Assembly (NCBI RefSeq): GCF_000202835.1
Contig: NC_015186.1
Span: forward strand, 1,860,001-1,924,000
Reading direction: 5' to 3'
DNA length: 64,000 nt
Source: Acidiphilium multivorum AIU301
GTDB lineage: Bacteria; Pseudomonadota; Alphaproteobacteria; Acetobacterales; Acetobacteraceae
The translations under genes and the position numbers were made by a program. Positions 1-12,033 of the stretch are shown one piece after another (position 1 is the stretch's first letter; each line of letters begins with the position of its first letter). The notes under the pieces are model-generated. The model searched no databases, was not told where the DNA came from, and was given only the letters and a program-made list of their open reading frames with translations.

Positions 1-447
1 GCGATGGCGGTCTCGGGCCTGGCCTTCGCCTTCGTGCCGTCCATCCTGCGCACGGCGCATCCGCTCATCTGGTTCGGCGTGATCAGCCTGTTCACCGGCG
101 CCGGGCTGGGGGCGGATTTCACCATTCCGCCGGCGATCCAGGCGGATGTCGTCGATGTCGACGAGCTGGCGAGCGGGGAGCGGCGGGCCGGACTGTATTT
201 CGCCGCGGCGACGATGGCGCAGAAGGCCGGCAACGCGCTGGCGCCGGGGATTGCCTTTTCGCTGCTGGGGCTTGTCGGATTTTCGACCCACGGCCGGAAC
301 GGCGCCATGCAGATCACGCTTCTTCTCCTGCTGTATTGCGGCGTGCCCTCGGCGCTGAAGATCGCCGCCGCCGCGATCATGCGGCGCTTCCCGATCGACC
401 GCGCGGCGCAGGAGGATCTCCGCGCGGCGATCGCGGCGCGGGCATGA
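1..447 (+). CDS. MFS sugar/cation symporter, C-terminal part
   Basis: The reading frame is open from the first base of the window, so only the last 148 codons are present. The peptide is hydrophobic and contains at least three membrane-spanning stretches. It has a conserved-looking cytoplasmic segment (around residues 45-60) with Asp/Glu-rich VDVDELASGERRAG followed by YFAAATMAQKAGNA. That pattern is typical of the GPH (glycoside-pentoside-hexuronide:cation symporter, MelB-like) branch of the major facilitator superfamily. The substrate cannot be told from the C-terminal part. The stop codon overlaps the start of the next gene by four bases (ATGA), so the two are translationally coupled. Confidence 0.75.
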   Translation, partial: AMAVSGLAFAFVPSILRTAHPLIWFGVISLFTGAGLGADFTIPPAIQADVVDVDELASGERRAGLYFAAATMAQKAGNALAPGIAFSLLGLVGFSTHGRNGAMQITLLLLLYCGVPSALKIAAAAIMRRFPIDRAAQEDLRAAIAARA

Positions 448-1124
448 CGGTGCTTCTCCCCCCCGGCGCGAAACTCCGCGTGGTGGGCGACGTGCACGGC
501 GATTCCACTGCCTTCGCCGCCGCCTGCGCCACGGAGCGCTTCATCGTCCAGCTCGGCGACCTCGTCGATGACGGGCCGGACACGCCGGGCGCGCTGCGGC
601 TGATGTTCGGCCGGCTCGATGCGGGGCGCGGCCTCTTCCTGCTCGGCAATCACGACTACAAGCTCGCCCGCGCCCTGCGCGGCGACAGCGTGCAGGTGGG
701 CGAGGCGCTGGCCGCGACGATCGCCTCGCTCGATCCGGCGACGGCGGCGCGGGCGGTCGAGGAGATCGGCCGGGCGCCGGCCTGGCTCGTCGCCGGGCGG
801 GTGGTATTCGTGCATGGCGGGTTCGATCCGGCGATGCTGTTCATCCCGCCGCGGACGATGGCGGACAAGCGCGACCGGCTGCTCGCCCGCGCCCTCTACG
901 GCCAGACCACCGGGCGGGTGACCGGCATGGGCAAGCCCGAGCGCGTGCTCGACTGGGTGCACCGGATTCCCGAGGGGGTGACGGTGTATTGCGGGCACGA
1001 CCAGCGCAGCACCAACGGCCAGCCGCTGACCCTGGAAGGACGCGCCGGCGGGCGGGCGATCATGATGGATACCGGGGCCGGCAAGGGCGGACACCTGTCC
1101 TGGCTGGACATCGATCTGCCCTGA
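444..1124 (+). CDS. Calcineurin-like metallophosphoesterase
   Basis: A 226-residue protein carrying the metal-binding motifs of PPP-type metallophosphoesterases in the right order: GDVHG near residue 15, GDLVDDG near 45, GNHD near 70, VHGG near 120 and CGHD near 185. It should be a soluble two-metal phosphatase related to ApaH/PrpA and bacterial Ser/Thr phosphatases. The substrate (phosphoprotein, dinucleotide or other) cannot be assigned. The start is the ATG overlapping the stop of the transporter gene (ATGA). An upstream in-frame ATG at 336 lies inside the transporter gene and is less likely. A strong hairpin follows at 1147-1175. Confidence 0.8.
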   Translation: MTVLLPPGAKLRVVGDVHGDSTAFAAACATERFIVQLGDLVDDGPDTPGALRLMFGRLDAGRGLFLLGNHDYKLARALRGDSVQVGEALAATIASLDPATAARAVEEIGRAPAWLVAGRVVFVHGGFDPAMLFIPPRTMADKRDRLLARALYGQTTGRVTGMGKPERVLDWVHRIPEGVTVYCGHDQRSTNGQPLTLEGRAGGRAIMMDTGAGKGGHLSWLDIDLP

Positions 1125-1146
1125 TGTCCTGAACGCGGAACGAAAT

Positions 1147-1175
1147 GTCCCGATCTCCTGCACGGAGATCGGGAC
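1147..1175. terminator. Perfect 12-bp hairpin between convergent genes
   Basis: GTCCCGATCTCC and GGAGATCGGGAC form a perfect 12-bp stem with a 5-base loop. It lies between the phosphoesterase gene (stop at 1124) and lpdA on the opposite strand (stop at 1205). There is no strong U-run on either side, only ATTT on the lpdA side. It probably ends or protects transcripts from both directions. Confidence 0.6.
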
Positions 1176-1204
1176 ACGGGAAATTTAGTTCATCCGACGG
1201 AACG

Positions 1205-2596
1205 TCAGATGTGCAGCGCCCGCCCGTCGACCGCCAGCGCCGCTTCCTTCACCGCCTCGTTGAGCGAGGGATGGGCGTGGCTGGTGCGCGCGACATCCTC
1301 GGCCGAGGCGCCGAACTCGATCGCCAGCACCAGCTCGGCGATGATCGTGCCGGCATCCGGCCCGATGATGTGGGCGCCGAGCAGCTTGTCGGTCGTCTTG
1401 TCCGAGAGGAGTTTCACGAAACCGTCGGTATCGCCCATGGCGCGGGCGCGGCCATTCGCCGTGAACGGGAATTTGCCGACCTTGTAGGCGACGCCTTCGG
1501 CTTTCAGCTCTTCCTCGGTCTTGCCGACGGAGGCGACTTCCGGCCAGGTGTAGACCACGCCGGGGATGGCGCCGTAGTTCACATGGCCCGCCTGACCGGC
1601 CAGCAGCTCGGCGAGGGCGACGCCCTCTTCCTCGGCCTTGTGGGCGAGCATCGGCCCGGCGATGACGTCGCCGATCGCGTAGATGCCGGGGACGCTGGTG
1701 GCGTAGTGGCCATTCGTCTTCACCCGGCCGCGCTCGTCGGTCGCCACACCCACCGCGTCGAGCCCGAGCCCTTCGGTATGGGCGCGGCGGCCGATCGCGA
1801 CGAGCACGACATCCGCCTCCAGCGTTTCGGCGGCGCCGCCCTTGGCGGGTTCGAGCGTGAGGGTGACGCCCTTGGCGGTCTTCGCCGCACCGGTGACCTT
1901 GGTGCCGAGCTTGAACTTCATGCCGAGCTTGCCGAGGGTTTTCTGGAAGGCGGTGGCGACCTCGCCATCCATCGTCGGCACCAGCCGGTCGAGGAACTCG
2001 ACCACGGTGACCTCGGCGCCGAGGCGGCGCCAGACGCTGCCGAGTTCGAGGCCGATATAGCCGCCGCCGATCACCACGAGATGCTTCGGCACGCTCTCCA
2101 GCGCGATGGCGCCAGTGGAGGTGACGATCTGCGTCTCGTCGACCTCGACGCCGGGGAGCGGCACGCTCTCGCTTCCGGTGGCGATGACGATGTGTCTTGC
2201 GCCGTATTCCTTGCCGTCCACCACGATCGTGTTGGCGGATTTGAACGACGCGGCGCCCTTGAGCCAGGTGACCTTGTTCTTCTTGAACAGGAACTCGACG
2301 CCCTTGGTGTTGGCGCCGACGACCTCGTCCTTGTGGCCCATCATCTTGCCGAGATCGAAGGACACGTTCTCGGCGGAGACGCCGTGGCGGGCGAAGCCGT
2401 GCAGGAGCTCGTGGTAGTTCTCGGAGGATTGCAGCAGCGCCTTGGAGGGGATGCAGCCCACATTGAGGCAGGTGCCGCCGAGGGTCGCGCGCTTTTCCAC
2501 GCACGCGACCTTCATGCCGAGCTGGGCGGCGCGGATGGCGCAGACATAGCCGCCCGGACCGGCCCCGATGACGATGACGTCGAACTGATCGGCCAT
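1205..2596 (-). CDS. lpdA: Dihydrolipoyl dehydrogenase (E3)
   Basis: A 463-residue flavoprotein that reoxidises dihydrolipoamide with NAD+ in the 2-oxoglutarate dehydrogenase complex. Visible features: FAD-binding GAGPGG at residues 11-16; the redox disulfide GGTCLNVGC with Cys43 and Cys48; a second Rossmann motif GGGYIG for NAD near residue 177; and the C-terminal dimer active-site HAHPSLNE with His442 and Glu447. Length is normal for E3. It is the last gene of sucC-sucD-sucA-sucB-lpd, 10 bp after sucB, which assigns it to the 2-oxoglutarate complex. It may also serve other 2-oxoacid complexes. Confidence 0.96.
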   Translation of the reverse strand: MADQFDVIVIGAGPGGYVCAIRAAQLGMKVACVEKRATLGGTCLNVGCIPSKALLQSSENYHELLHGFARHGVSAENVSFDLGKMMGHKDEVVGANTKGVEFLFKKNKVTWLKGAASFKSANTIVVDGKEYGARHIVIATGSESVPLPGVEVDETQIVTSTGAIALESVPKHLVVIGGGYIGLELGSVWRRLGAEVTVVEFLDRLVPTMDGEVATAFQKTLGKLGMKFKLGTKVTGAAKTAKGVTLTLEPAKGGAAETLEADVVLVAIGRRAHTEGLGLDAVGVATDERGRVKTNGHYATSVPGIYAIGDVIAGPMLAHKAEEEGVALAELLAGQAGHVNYGAIPGVVYTWPEVASVGKTEEELKAEGVAYKVGKFPFTANGRARAMGDTDGFVKLLSDKTTDKLLGAHIIGPDAGTIIAELVLAIEFGASAEDVARTSHAHPSLNEAVKEAALAVDGRALHI

Positions 2597-2606
2597 GATG
2601 CGCTCC

Positions 2607-3839
2607 TCAGATGTCCAGCAGCAGGCGGCGCGGATCCTCGATGCTCTCCTTCACCCGGACGAGGAAGGAGACCGCCTCGCGCCCGTCGATGATGCGGTGG
2701 TCGTAGGACAGCGCGAGATACATCATCGGCCGGATCTCGACCTTGCCGCCGACCGCCATCGGCCGGTCCTGGATCTTGTGCATGCCGAGAATGGCCGATT
2801 GCGGCGGATTGATGATCGGGGTCGACATCAGCGAGCCGAACACGCCGCCATTGGTGATGGAGAAGGAGCCGCCCGAAAGCTCGTCGAGCTTCAGCGCGCC
2901 GTCGCGGGCGCGCTTGCCGAAATCGGCGATCGCCCCCTCGATCTGCGGGAAGTTCATCTGGTCGGCGTCGCGCAGCACCGGCACCACCAGGCCCGAGGGG
3001 CTGGAGACGGCGATGCCCATGTTGACGAAGTTCTTGTAGACGATCTCGTCGCCGTCGATCTCGGCGTTGACCGCCGGGAACTCGCGCAGGGCGGCGATGC
3101 AGGCGCGGACGAAGAAGCTCATGAAGCCGAGGCGGATGCCCTTGTGCTTCTTCTCGAACACGTCCTTGTATTCGGCACGGAGCGCCATCACCGGGCCCAT
3201 GTCCACCTCGTTGAAGGTGGTGAGCATGGCGGCGGTGTTCTGCGCTTCCTTCAGCCTTGCGGCGATGGTCTTGCGCAGGCGGGTCATCTTCACCCGTTCC
3301 TCGCGGGCATCGGCGGTGCGCGGCGCCCTGGGGGCTGCCGGCGCTGTGGCTGCGGCCGGCTTCTCGACGAAGGCCAGCACATCGCCCTTGGTGATGCGGC
3401 CGTCCTTGCCGGTGCCATCGACCTGGGCGGCGTCGATCTTCTGCTCGGTCATCATCTTCTGCGCGGCGGGCATCGGCGCGTGGCCGGTGCGGGCGACCGG
3501 GCCGGAGGGCGGCGGCGGCGGGTTGACGCCGGGCTGCGGATTGGCGGCCGGGCGGGCCTCCGCCGCGGGCTCGGCCTTTTTCGGCGCGGCGGCGGCACCG
3601 GTGCCGGCGCCGATCGTGCCCAGCAGGGCGCCGACCTCGACCTCGGCCCCCTCATCGGCGGCGATCGCCTCGATCGTGCCGGCCTCGGGCGCATTGACCT
3701 CGACGGTGACCTTGTCGGTCTCCAGCTCGACGATCGGCTCGTCCTGGGCGACGGTCTCGCCCACTTTCCTGATCCAGCGCGCGACGGTCGCGGTGGTCAC
3801 GCTCTCGCCGAGGGTGGGAACCTTGATTTCGGTGCTCAT
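2607..3839 (-). CDS. sucB: Dihydrolipoamide succinyltransferase (E2 of 2-oxoglutarate dehydrogenase)
   Basis: A 410-residue protein with the standard E2 layout. An N-terminal lipoyl domain has the lipoylated lysine in ELETDK (Lys43). A Pro/Ala-rich hinge follows (about 80-125). The peripheral subunit-binding domain is around 130-165 (ending [14 protein letters not shown]), followed by a second linker. The C-terminal catalytic domain ends with the YDHRIIDG active-site motif. It transfers the succinyl group to CoA. The start chosen is ATG at 3839 ([13 protein letters not shown]), the canonical E2 N-terminus; longer in-frame extensions upstream read into sucA. Confidence 0.96.
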   Translation of the reverse strand: MSTEIKVPTLGESVTTATVARWIRKVGETVAQDEPIVELETDKVTVEVNAPEAGTIEAIAADEGAEVEVGALLGTIGAGTGAAAAPKKAEPAAEARPAANPQPGVNPPPPPSGPVARTGHAPMPAAQKMMTEQKIDAAQVDGTGKDGRITKGDVLAFVEKPAAATAPAAPRAPRTADAREERVKMTRLRKTIAARLKEAQNTAAMLTTFNEVDMGPVMALRAEYKDVFEKKHKGIRLGFMSFFVRACIAALREFPAVNAEIDGDEIVYKNFVNMGIAVSSPSGLVVPVLRDADQMNFPQIEGAIADFGKRARDGALKLDELSGGSFSITNGGVFGSLMSTPIINPPQSAILGMHKIQDRPMAVGGKVEIRPMMYLALSYDHRIIDGREAVSFLVRVKESIEDPRRLLLDI

Positions 3840-3871
3840 GCTTCCTGCCTTTTGCTGTTCCTGCCCGCGCC

Positions 3872-6721
<2,850 letters not shown>

Positions 6722-6759
6722 CTCAGATGTCCCTCGGCCGTACTGGGCTCATGGAGTTC

Positions 6760-6780
6760 GCGCCGGCACTGAGCCGGCGC
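6760..6780 (-). terminator. GC-rich hairpin in the sucD-sucA gap
   Basis: GCGCCGGC and GCCGGCGC make a perfect 8-bp stem with a 5-base loop, 39 bp upstream of the sucA start. No U-run follows on the transcribed strand. It looks more like an attenuating or RNA-processing/stabilising hairpin than a complete terminator. It lies in the only sizeable gap (190 bp) of the sucCDAB-lpd operon, where a separate sucA promoter could also lie. Confidence 0.4.
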
Positions 6781-6911
6781 GCTGCAAAGTCAAGACCGTG
6801 ACATAGTCCAATCGATCAGGCCGTTGCACCGTCAAGTCTCGGTTCTGGGATGCTTTCCTTGCATGAAGCCTCCCCGATCCATGACGAATGAACAAACCCG
6901 CCGACTCCTCG

Positions 6912-7787
6912 TTACGCGCGAAGCGCCTTGACCATGGTGCTGCCGAGCGATGCCGGACTGTCGGCCACATGGATGCCGGCCGCCTTCATCGCCTCGATCT
7001 TGGCCTGCGCGGTGTCGCGCCCGCCGGAAATCACGGCGCCGGCATGACCCATGCGCCGGCCCGGCGGCGCGGTGACGCCGGCGATGAACCCCACGGTGGG
7101 CTTCTTCACCTTGTTGCGCGCCAGGAACTCGGCCGCCTCGATCTCGCTCTGGCCGCCGATCTCGCCGATCATGATCAGTGCCTCGGTTTCATTATCGGCC
7201 AGAAACATTTCCAGAACGTCAACGAAGTCGAGCCCCTTCACCGGGTCGCCGCCGATGCCGACACAGCTCGACTGGCCGAGCCCGGCCGCCGTGGTCTGCG
7301 CCACCGCCTCGTAGGTCAGCGTGCCGGAGCGCGACACGATGCCGACCTTGCCGCGGCGGTGGATGTGCCCCGGCATGATGCCGATCTTGCAGGCATCCGG
7401 CGTGATGACGCCCGGGCAGTTCGGCCCGACCAGGATCGATTTCGAGCCGGACAGCGCGCGGTGGACCTTCACCATGTCGAGCACCGGGATGCCCTCGGTG
7501 ATGCAGACGATCAGCGGGATCTCGGCGTCGATCGCCTCGAGGATGGCGTCCGCCGCGAAGGGCGGCGGGACGTAGATCGCGCTCGCATCGGCGCCGGTCG
7601 CCTCGCGGGCCTCGGCCACGGTGTCGAACACCGGCAGGTCGAGATGGCGGGTGCCGCCCTTGCCCGGGGTGACGCCGCCCATGACCTTGGTGCCGTAGGC
7701 GATCGCCTGTTCGGAGTGGAAGGTGCCCTGCGCGCCGGTGAAGCCCTGGGTGATGACCTTGGTTTCGGCGTTGACGAGAATAGCCAT
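6912..7787 (-). CDS. sucD: Succinyl-CoA synthetase alpha subunit
   Basis: A 291-residue protein (E. coli SucD is 289). The CoA-binding Rossmann segment [13 protein letters not shown] is at residues 12-24. The phosphorylated active-site histidine lies in [10 protein letters not shown] near residue 245. With SucC it converts succinyl-CoA to succinate while making a nucleoside triphosphate. Its ATG shares one base with the sucC stop (TAATG), so the two subunits are translationally coupled. Confidence 0.97.
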   Translation of the reverse strand: MAILVNAETKVITQGFTGAQGTFHSEQAIAYGTKVMGGVTPGKGGTRHLDLPVFDTVAEAREATGADASAIYVPPPFAADAILEAIDAEIPLIVCITEGIPVLDMVKVHRALSGSKSILVGPNCPGVITPDACKIGIMPGHIHRRGKVGIVSRSGTLTYEAVAQTTAAGLGQSSCVGIGGDPVKGLDFVDVLEMFLADNETEALIMIGEIGGQSEIEAAEFLARNKVKKPTVGFIAGVTAPPGRRMGHAGAVISGGRDTAQAKIEAMKAAGIHVADSPASLGSTMVKALRA

Positions 7788-8983
7788 TATGCGGCCTCCT
7801 TCACGGCGGCGACGATCTTCTGCGCCGCGTCAGCGAGATTGTCGGCCGCGATGATGGGCAGGCCGGATTTGGAGAGGATGTCCTTGCCGAGCTGCACGTT
7901 GGTGCCCTCGAGGCGGACGACCAGCGGCACCGAGAGCGAGACCTCGCGCGCCGCGGCGACCACGCCCTCGGCGATCACGTCGCAGCGCATGATGCCGCCG
8001 AAGATGTTGACCAGGATGCCTTCGACATTCGGGTCCGACAGGATGATCTTGAAGGCCGCGGTGACGCGCTCCTTGGTCGCCCCGCCGCCGACATCGAGGA
8101 AGTTCGCCGGCTCCGCGCCGTAGAGCTTGATGATGTCCATCGTCGCCATCGCGAGGCCGGCGCCGTTGACCATGCAGCCGATCGAGCCGTCCAGCGCCAC
8201 GTAGTTCAGGCTGTGCTTGGCGGCCTCGAGTTCCTTCGGGTCTTCCTCGGCCTCGTCGCGCAGCTTCTCGAGATCGGGGTGACGGTAGAGCGCGTTGTCG
8301 TCGAAGCTGACCTTGGCGTCGAGGGCGACCACCTCGCCGGCGCCGGTGACGACCAGCGGGTTGATCTCGACGATCGCGCAGTCGAGCGCGACGAAGGCCT
8401 TGTACATCGCGTTCACGAATTTCGCGAAGGCCTTCATCTGGGTGGCGTCGAGCCCGAGGCCGAAGCCGAGGCGGCGGGCGTGGAAGCCGGAGATGCCGCT
8501 CGCCGGATCGACCGCGACGCGGAGGATCTTCTCGGGATGCTTCTCGGCGACTTCCTCGATCTCCATGCCGCCCTCGGTCGAGGCCATGATGACGATCTCG
8601 GATTTCGCGCGGTCGACCAGCAGCGAGAGGTAAAGCTCGCGCTTGATGTCGCAGCCGGCCTCGACATAGACGCGGCGGACGACGCGGCCGGCCGGGCCGG
8701 TCTGCTTGGTCACCAGCGTGTTGCCCAGCATCGCCTCGGCGGCGGCGGCGACCTCCTCGGGCGACTTGGCGAGGCGGACACCGCCCTTGCCCTCCGGATC
8801 GTCCTTGAAATGGCCGGCGCCGCGGCCGCCGGCATGGATCTGCGACTTCACGACATAGACCGGGCCGGGGAGCTTGCGCGCCGCCTCGGCGGCCTCCTCG
8901 CCGGTCCAGGCGACGTGCCCGTCCAGCACCGCGACGCCATAGGACTTCAGCAGTTCCTTGGCCTGGTATTCATGTATGTTCAT
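7787..8983 (-). CDS. sucC: Succinyl-CoA synthetase beta subunit
   Basis: A 398-residue ATP-grasp protein. The conserved N-terminus [17 protein letters not shown], the nucleotide-binding region [16 protein letters not shown] and the C-terminal [16 protein letters not shown] loop are all present. It binds nucleotide and grips the phosphohistidine loop of SucD. It is the first gene of the sucCDAB-lpd run and follows zapE by about 120 bp. In many alphaproteobacteria mdh sits between zapE and sucC; here it does not. Confidence 0.97.
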   Translation of the reverse strand: MNIHEYQAKELLKSYGVAVLDGHVAWTGEEAAEAARKLPGPVYVVKSQIHAGGRGAGHFKDDPEGKGGVRLAKSPEEVAAAAEAMLGNTLVTKQTGPAGRVVRRVYVEAGCDIKRELYLSLLVDRAKSEIVIMASTEGGMEIEEVAEKHPEKILRVAVDPASGISGFHARRLGFGLGLDATQMKAFAKFVNAMYKAFVALDCAIVEINPLVVTGAGEVVALDAKVSFDDNALYRHPDLEKLRDEAEEDPKELEAAKHSLNYVALDGSIGCMVNGAGLAMATMDIIKLYGAEPANFLDVGGGATKERVTAAFKIILSDPNVEGILVNIFGGIMRCDVIAEGVVAAAREVSLSVPLVVRLEGTNVQLGKDILSKSGLPIIAADNLADAAQKIVAAVKEAA

Positions 8984-9105
8984 GGGGCCCCCATACGGTG
9001 ATCACTCGCCTGTCACTCGAAACCCGGCGCCTTGCGCGCCGTCCGTCCCGGGCGGTTCCGTCGTCGTGCGGCCTAGACCAATGGCCGGAGCGGCGCAACC
9101 GCATC

Positions 9106-10260
9106 TCAGGTCAGATGCGCGAGGGCGAAATACGCCTCGCTGCGCATTTCCTCGAGGCGGGAGACGGTGCGCTCGAAGATCGCGACCCCCTCGCCCGAGG
9201 TATACAGTGCCGCGGGTTCCGCCGCGGCCGAGGCGTAGAGCTTCACCCGATGCTCGTAGAGCGCGTCGATCAGGGTGATGAAGCGCCGCGCCTCGTCGAA
9301 ATTGTCCGGCGAAAGACGGGGAATGCCGTCGATCAGCACGGTGTCGTAATGGGTGGCGAGGGCGAGATAATCCCCCGAGCCGAGCGCCTGGGCGCAGAGG
9401 GCGGCGAAGTCGAACCGGGCGACGCCGCGCGCCGCGAGCGGCACGGCGAGCTTGCGGCCGAAGACCGTGAGCGCCTCCGCGCGCGGGGCGGCACCGCCGG
9501 TGAGTTCGGCGAACACATCATCGAGAGCGCGCTCGGCCCGGCCATCCGCCGGCACGTACCAGTTGCGCGCGCCGCGCACCCGCTCGCGCCGGTAGTCGCG
9601 CCCGCCATCGAGCACCATCACGTCGAGATGGCGCTTGAGCAGGGCGATGAAGGGGCGGAAGCTCTCATAACCCGGCTTGTTGCGGTAGAGATCGTCCGGC
9701 AGCGTGTTGGAGGTGGCGACGACGACCACGGCGCGGGCGAACAGCGCCTCGAACAGCCGGGCCAGGATCATCGCATCGCCGATGTCGTGGACCTGGAACT
9801 CGTCGAAGCAGAGCAGCGCCGATTCGCCGGCGATGATGTCGGCGAGCGAGAGCACCGCATCGGCATCGGGCCGCTCGGCGCGCAGCCTGTGCAGCCTTGC
9901 ATGGGCCTGCTGCATGAATTCGTGAAAATGCACCCGCCGCTTGCGCGGCACCTCGGCGGCGGCGAAGAACAGGTCCATCAGCATGGACTTGCCGCGGCCG
10001 ACCTCGCCGACGAGATAGAGGCCCGAGGGATAGTCCTCCGGCACCTCGTCCACCCGCTTCTTGTTGAGCAGCCGGCCGAGCCAGCCATTGGGCGGCGCCT
10101 TCGGCTGCGGATCGTAGTCGCGCAGCCGGCCCCAAAGCTCGTGCAGGCGCTCCGCCGCCCGGCGCTGGACCGGGTCCGGCAGGATGGTGCCGGCGTCGAT
10201 CCGCGTCCGGTAGGCGGACATCACGCCACCGTCGGACCGTTCAGGTGCCTTCATCAGCAT
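9106..10260 (-). CDS. zapE: ZapE/AFG1-type cell division ATPase
   Basis: Up to 384 residues. It carries a P-loop GEVGRGKS near residue 88 and a Walker B segment CFDEFQVHDIGDA near 150, both characteristic of the AFG1/ZapE family. A C-terminal arm has FDEARRFITLIDALYE. In E. coli ZapE acts at the FtsZ ring under stress; mitochondrial AFG1 helps degrade or insert inner-membrane proteins. A start at 10221 (MSAYRTRI) also fits the family and would give 371 residues. Position upstream of sucC is the usual alphaproteobacterial arrangement. Confidence 0.9.
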   Translation of the reverse strand: MLMKAPERSDGGVMSAYRTRIDAGTILPDPVQRRAAERLHELWGRLRDYDPQPKAPPNGWLGRLLNKKRVDEVPEDYPSGLYLVGEVGRGKSMLMDLFFAAAEVPRKRRVHFHEFMQQAHARLHRLRAERPDADAVLSLADIIAGESALLCFDEFQVHDIGDAMILARLFEALFARAVVVVATSNTLPDDLYRNKPGYESFRPFIALLKRHLDVMVLDGGRDYRRERVRGARNWYVPADGRAERALDDVFAELTGGAAPRAEALTVFGRKLAVPLAARGVARFDFAALCAQALGSGDYLALATHYDTVLIDGIPRLSPDNFDEARRFITLIDALYEHRVKLYASAAAEPAALYTSGEGVAIFERTVSRLEEMRSEAYFALAHLT

Positions 10261-10311
10261 GAGCAGCGCCGGTAGCGCACTCCATGCGGCGGCGCAACAT
10301 CCGGCCCTCGC

Positions 10312-10464
10312 TCAGGCCGGCACAAGCGCCTGCAGGCCGAAGGCAATGATTCCGAAAACCACCACGCTCGCGCCATAAATGATCGCGAACCACGCAAGCC
10401 TGCGCAATTTTTCATGGTTGCGCAGGGTGCGGTCCAGCCACGCGTCGAAATTCGCCAATACCAT
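10312..10464 (-). CDS. Small single-helix membrane protein, 50 aa
   Basis: The ATG at 10464 is preceded by a purine-rich ribosome-binding site (GGAAAGGGAA). The peptide has a charged N-terminal half (FDAWLDRTLRNHEKLRR) and one strong transmembrane segment (about residues 24-45) ending LQALVPA. I do not recognise the family. It lies 51 bp upstream of zapE on the same strand and may be its first partner gene. In-frame extension upstream is possible but has poor coding character. Confidence 0.55.
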   Translation of the reverse strand: MVLANFDAWLDRTLRNHEKLRRLAWFAIIYGASVVVFGIIAFGLQALVPA

Positions 10465-10670
10465 GCCGTTCCCTTTCCGGACTGCCGCCAGGGCGGGCCG
10501 GTCGCGGCTTTCCGTCCTGGCTGGTTGCGAATTGGGACGATCATCCGGCGGCGCAACCCCGTGCCGGCGCAGGCCTGCGCGGCGCCCCGTGTTGCCCGGC
10601 CGCGCGAAGGCGGTTATCCCCTTGGCGACCTGCCGCAATCACAGTCACGAGGATGGCGAATTTGTCGATC

Positions 10671-12026
10671 ATGCGCCGCACCGCCCCGCTCGCCGCCGCA
10701 CTCCTGCTCGCCGGATGCGGCCTGTCGAACGACCTTGTCGGCGGTGGCGGCACCGCCCGGCTGGGCGAGCCGCGGCCGCAGGCGCCGGTGGCCGGCTTCG
10801 CCGTGACCCCGGTTCCCGAGGCGACCGTCGCCGCGCACGAGATCCTGCAGAAGGGCGGCAACGCGGTGGATGCCGCCGTGGCGGCCGGCTTCGCGCTCGG
10901 CGTCACGCTGCCCTCGCGCGCGGGGCTCGGCGGCGGCGCGGTCTGCCTGATCGACATGCCGCATGACGAGGGCGGCAAGGGGCGTCCCGTCGCCCTGCTC
11001 TTCCCGCCCGGCGCGCCGCGCGGCAGCCAGGCCGGCGCGTCGCGCCCGGCCGCGGTCCCGCAGATGGTGCGCGGCCTGCTCGCCATGCAGGCGCGCTACG
11101 GCGCCCTGCCGCTCGCCACCGACATGGCGCCCGCCGCCGCGATGGCCGGCGGCGGCGTGCCGGTCTCCCGCGCGCTGGCGGCCGACCTTGCCGTGGTGGG
11201 CAACGCGCTGCTGGCCGACCCGGCCGCGCGCAACGTGTTCGCCGGGCCGTCCGGCGGCGTGCTGCAGGCCGGCGAAACGCTGCGCCAGCCCGACCTCGCC
11301 GCCACCCTCGCGCGGCTGCAGGGCGGAGGCGTATTGAGCTTCTACCAGGGCCATCTCGCCGCCCGGCTGCTTGCCGGCGCGCGTGCGGCCGGCGCCGGGC
11401 TGACCGGCGCGGATCTGCGCGCCGTGGCCGCGCGCTACGCCGCCCCCGACATCGTCCACGCCCTCGGCGCCGACATCGCCCTGCCGCCGACGGCCGCCGG
11501 GCTCGGCACGCGCGCGGCGATCGAGGCGCTCGCCAGGTCGCCGGACGATCTCGCCGGCGCGGGGCGCGATGCGATCGCCGCCGCCGCCGCCGGCCGGCAT
11601 GTGCGCGGGTTCGGCGCGCTGCCGGCCTCGGCCGGATTCGCCGTCGCCGATTCGAAGGGCGGCGTGGTCGGCTGCGCGACCACGATGAACAACCTGTTCG
11701 GCACCGGGCGCATCGCCACGGGAACCGGCATCCTGCTCGCCGCCTCGCCGCGGCGGGTGACGCCGCCGCTGCTGAGCGTCGCCCTCGCCACCCGCGACGG
11801 CGCCTTCCGCGCGGTGACGACGGGCACCGGGCAGGCCGGCGCGCCGCTCGCCGCCGCCGCCGCGATGGCCGATTCGCTGCGCACCGGCCAGGCGATGCCC
11901 CGGCCGGTGCCGGCACCGGGCCGCGCCGATGCGATCGCCTGTTCCGGCACGCTGCCGAGCGCGCCGAAATCCTGCGCCGCCGCGGCCGATCCGCGCGGCG
12001 CCGGCCTCGCCATCAGTTCGCGCTGA
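10671..12026 (+). CDS. Gamma-glutamyltransferase-like lipoprotein, divergent
   Basis: About 451 residues, starting with a lipoprotein signal (MRRTAPLAAALLLAGC, lipobox LLAGC). The large-subunit hallmarks of gamma-glutamyltranspeptidase are clear: KGGNAVDAAVAAGFALGV near residue 65 and a GLGGGAV segment near 90. The segment that normally starts the small subunit with the nucleophile Thr (TTHxSVVD in active enzymes) reads SAGFAVAD here, with Ser or Ala in place of the threonine. The later GSPGG(S/T) oxyanion motif is reduced to GTGQAG. The protein is also about 120 residues shorter than ordinary GGT. It is probably a membrane-anchored relative with altered or lost activity. A start at 10653 is also possible. 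Confidence 0.75.
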   Translation: MRRTAPLAAALLLAGCGLSNDLVGGGGTARLGEPRPQAPVAGFAVTPVPEATVAAHEILQKGGNAVDAAVAAGFALGVTLPSRAGLGGGAVCLIDMPHDEGGKGRPVALLFPPGAPRGSQAGASRPAAVPQMVRGLLAMQARYGALPLATDMAPAAAMAGGGVPVSRALAADLAVVGNALLADPAARNVFAGPSGGVLQAGETLRQPDLAATLARLQGGGVLSFYQGHLAARLLAGARAAGAGLTGADLRAVAARYAAPDIVHALGADIALPPTAAGLGTRAAIEALARSPDDLAGAGRDAIAAAAAGRHVRGFGALPASAGFAVADSKGGVVGCATTMNNLFGTGRIATGTGILLAASPRRVTPPLLSVALATRDGAFRAVTTGTGQAGAPLAAAAAMADSLRTGQAMPRPVPAPGRADAIACSGTLPSAPKSCAAAADPRGAGLAISSR

Positions 12027-12033
12027 GGCGGCA

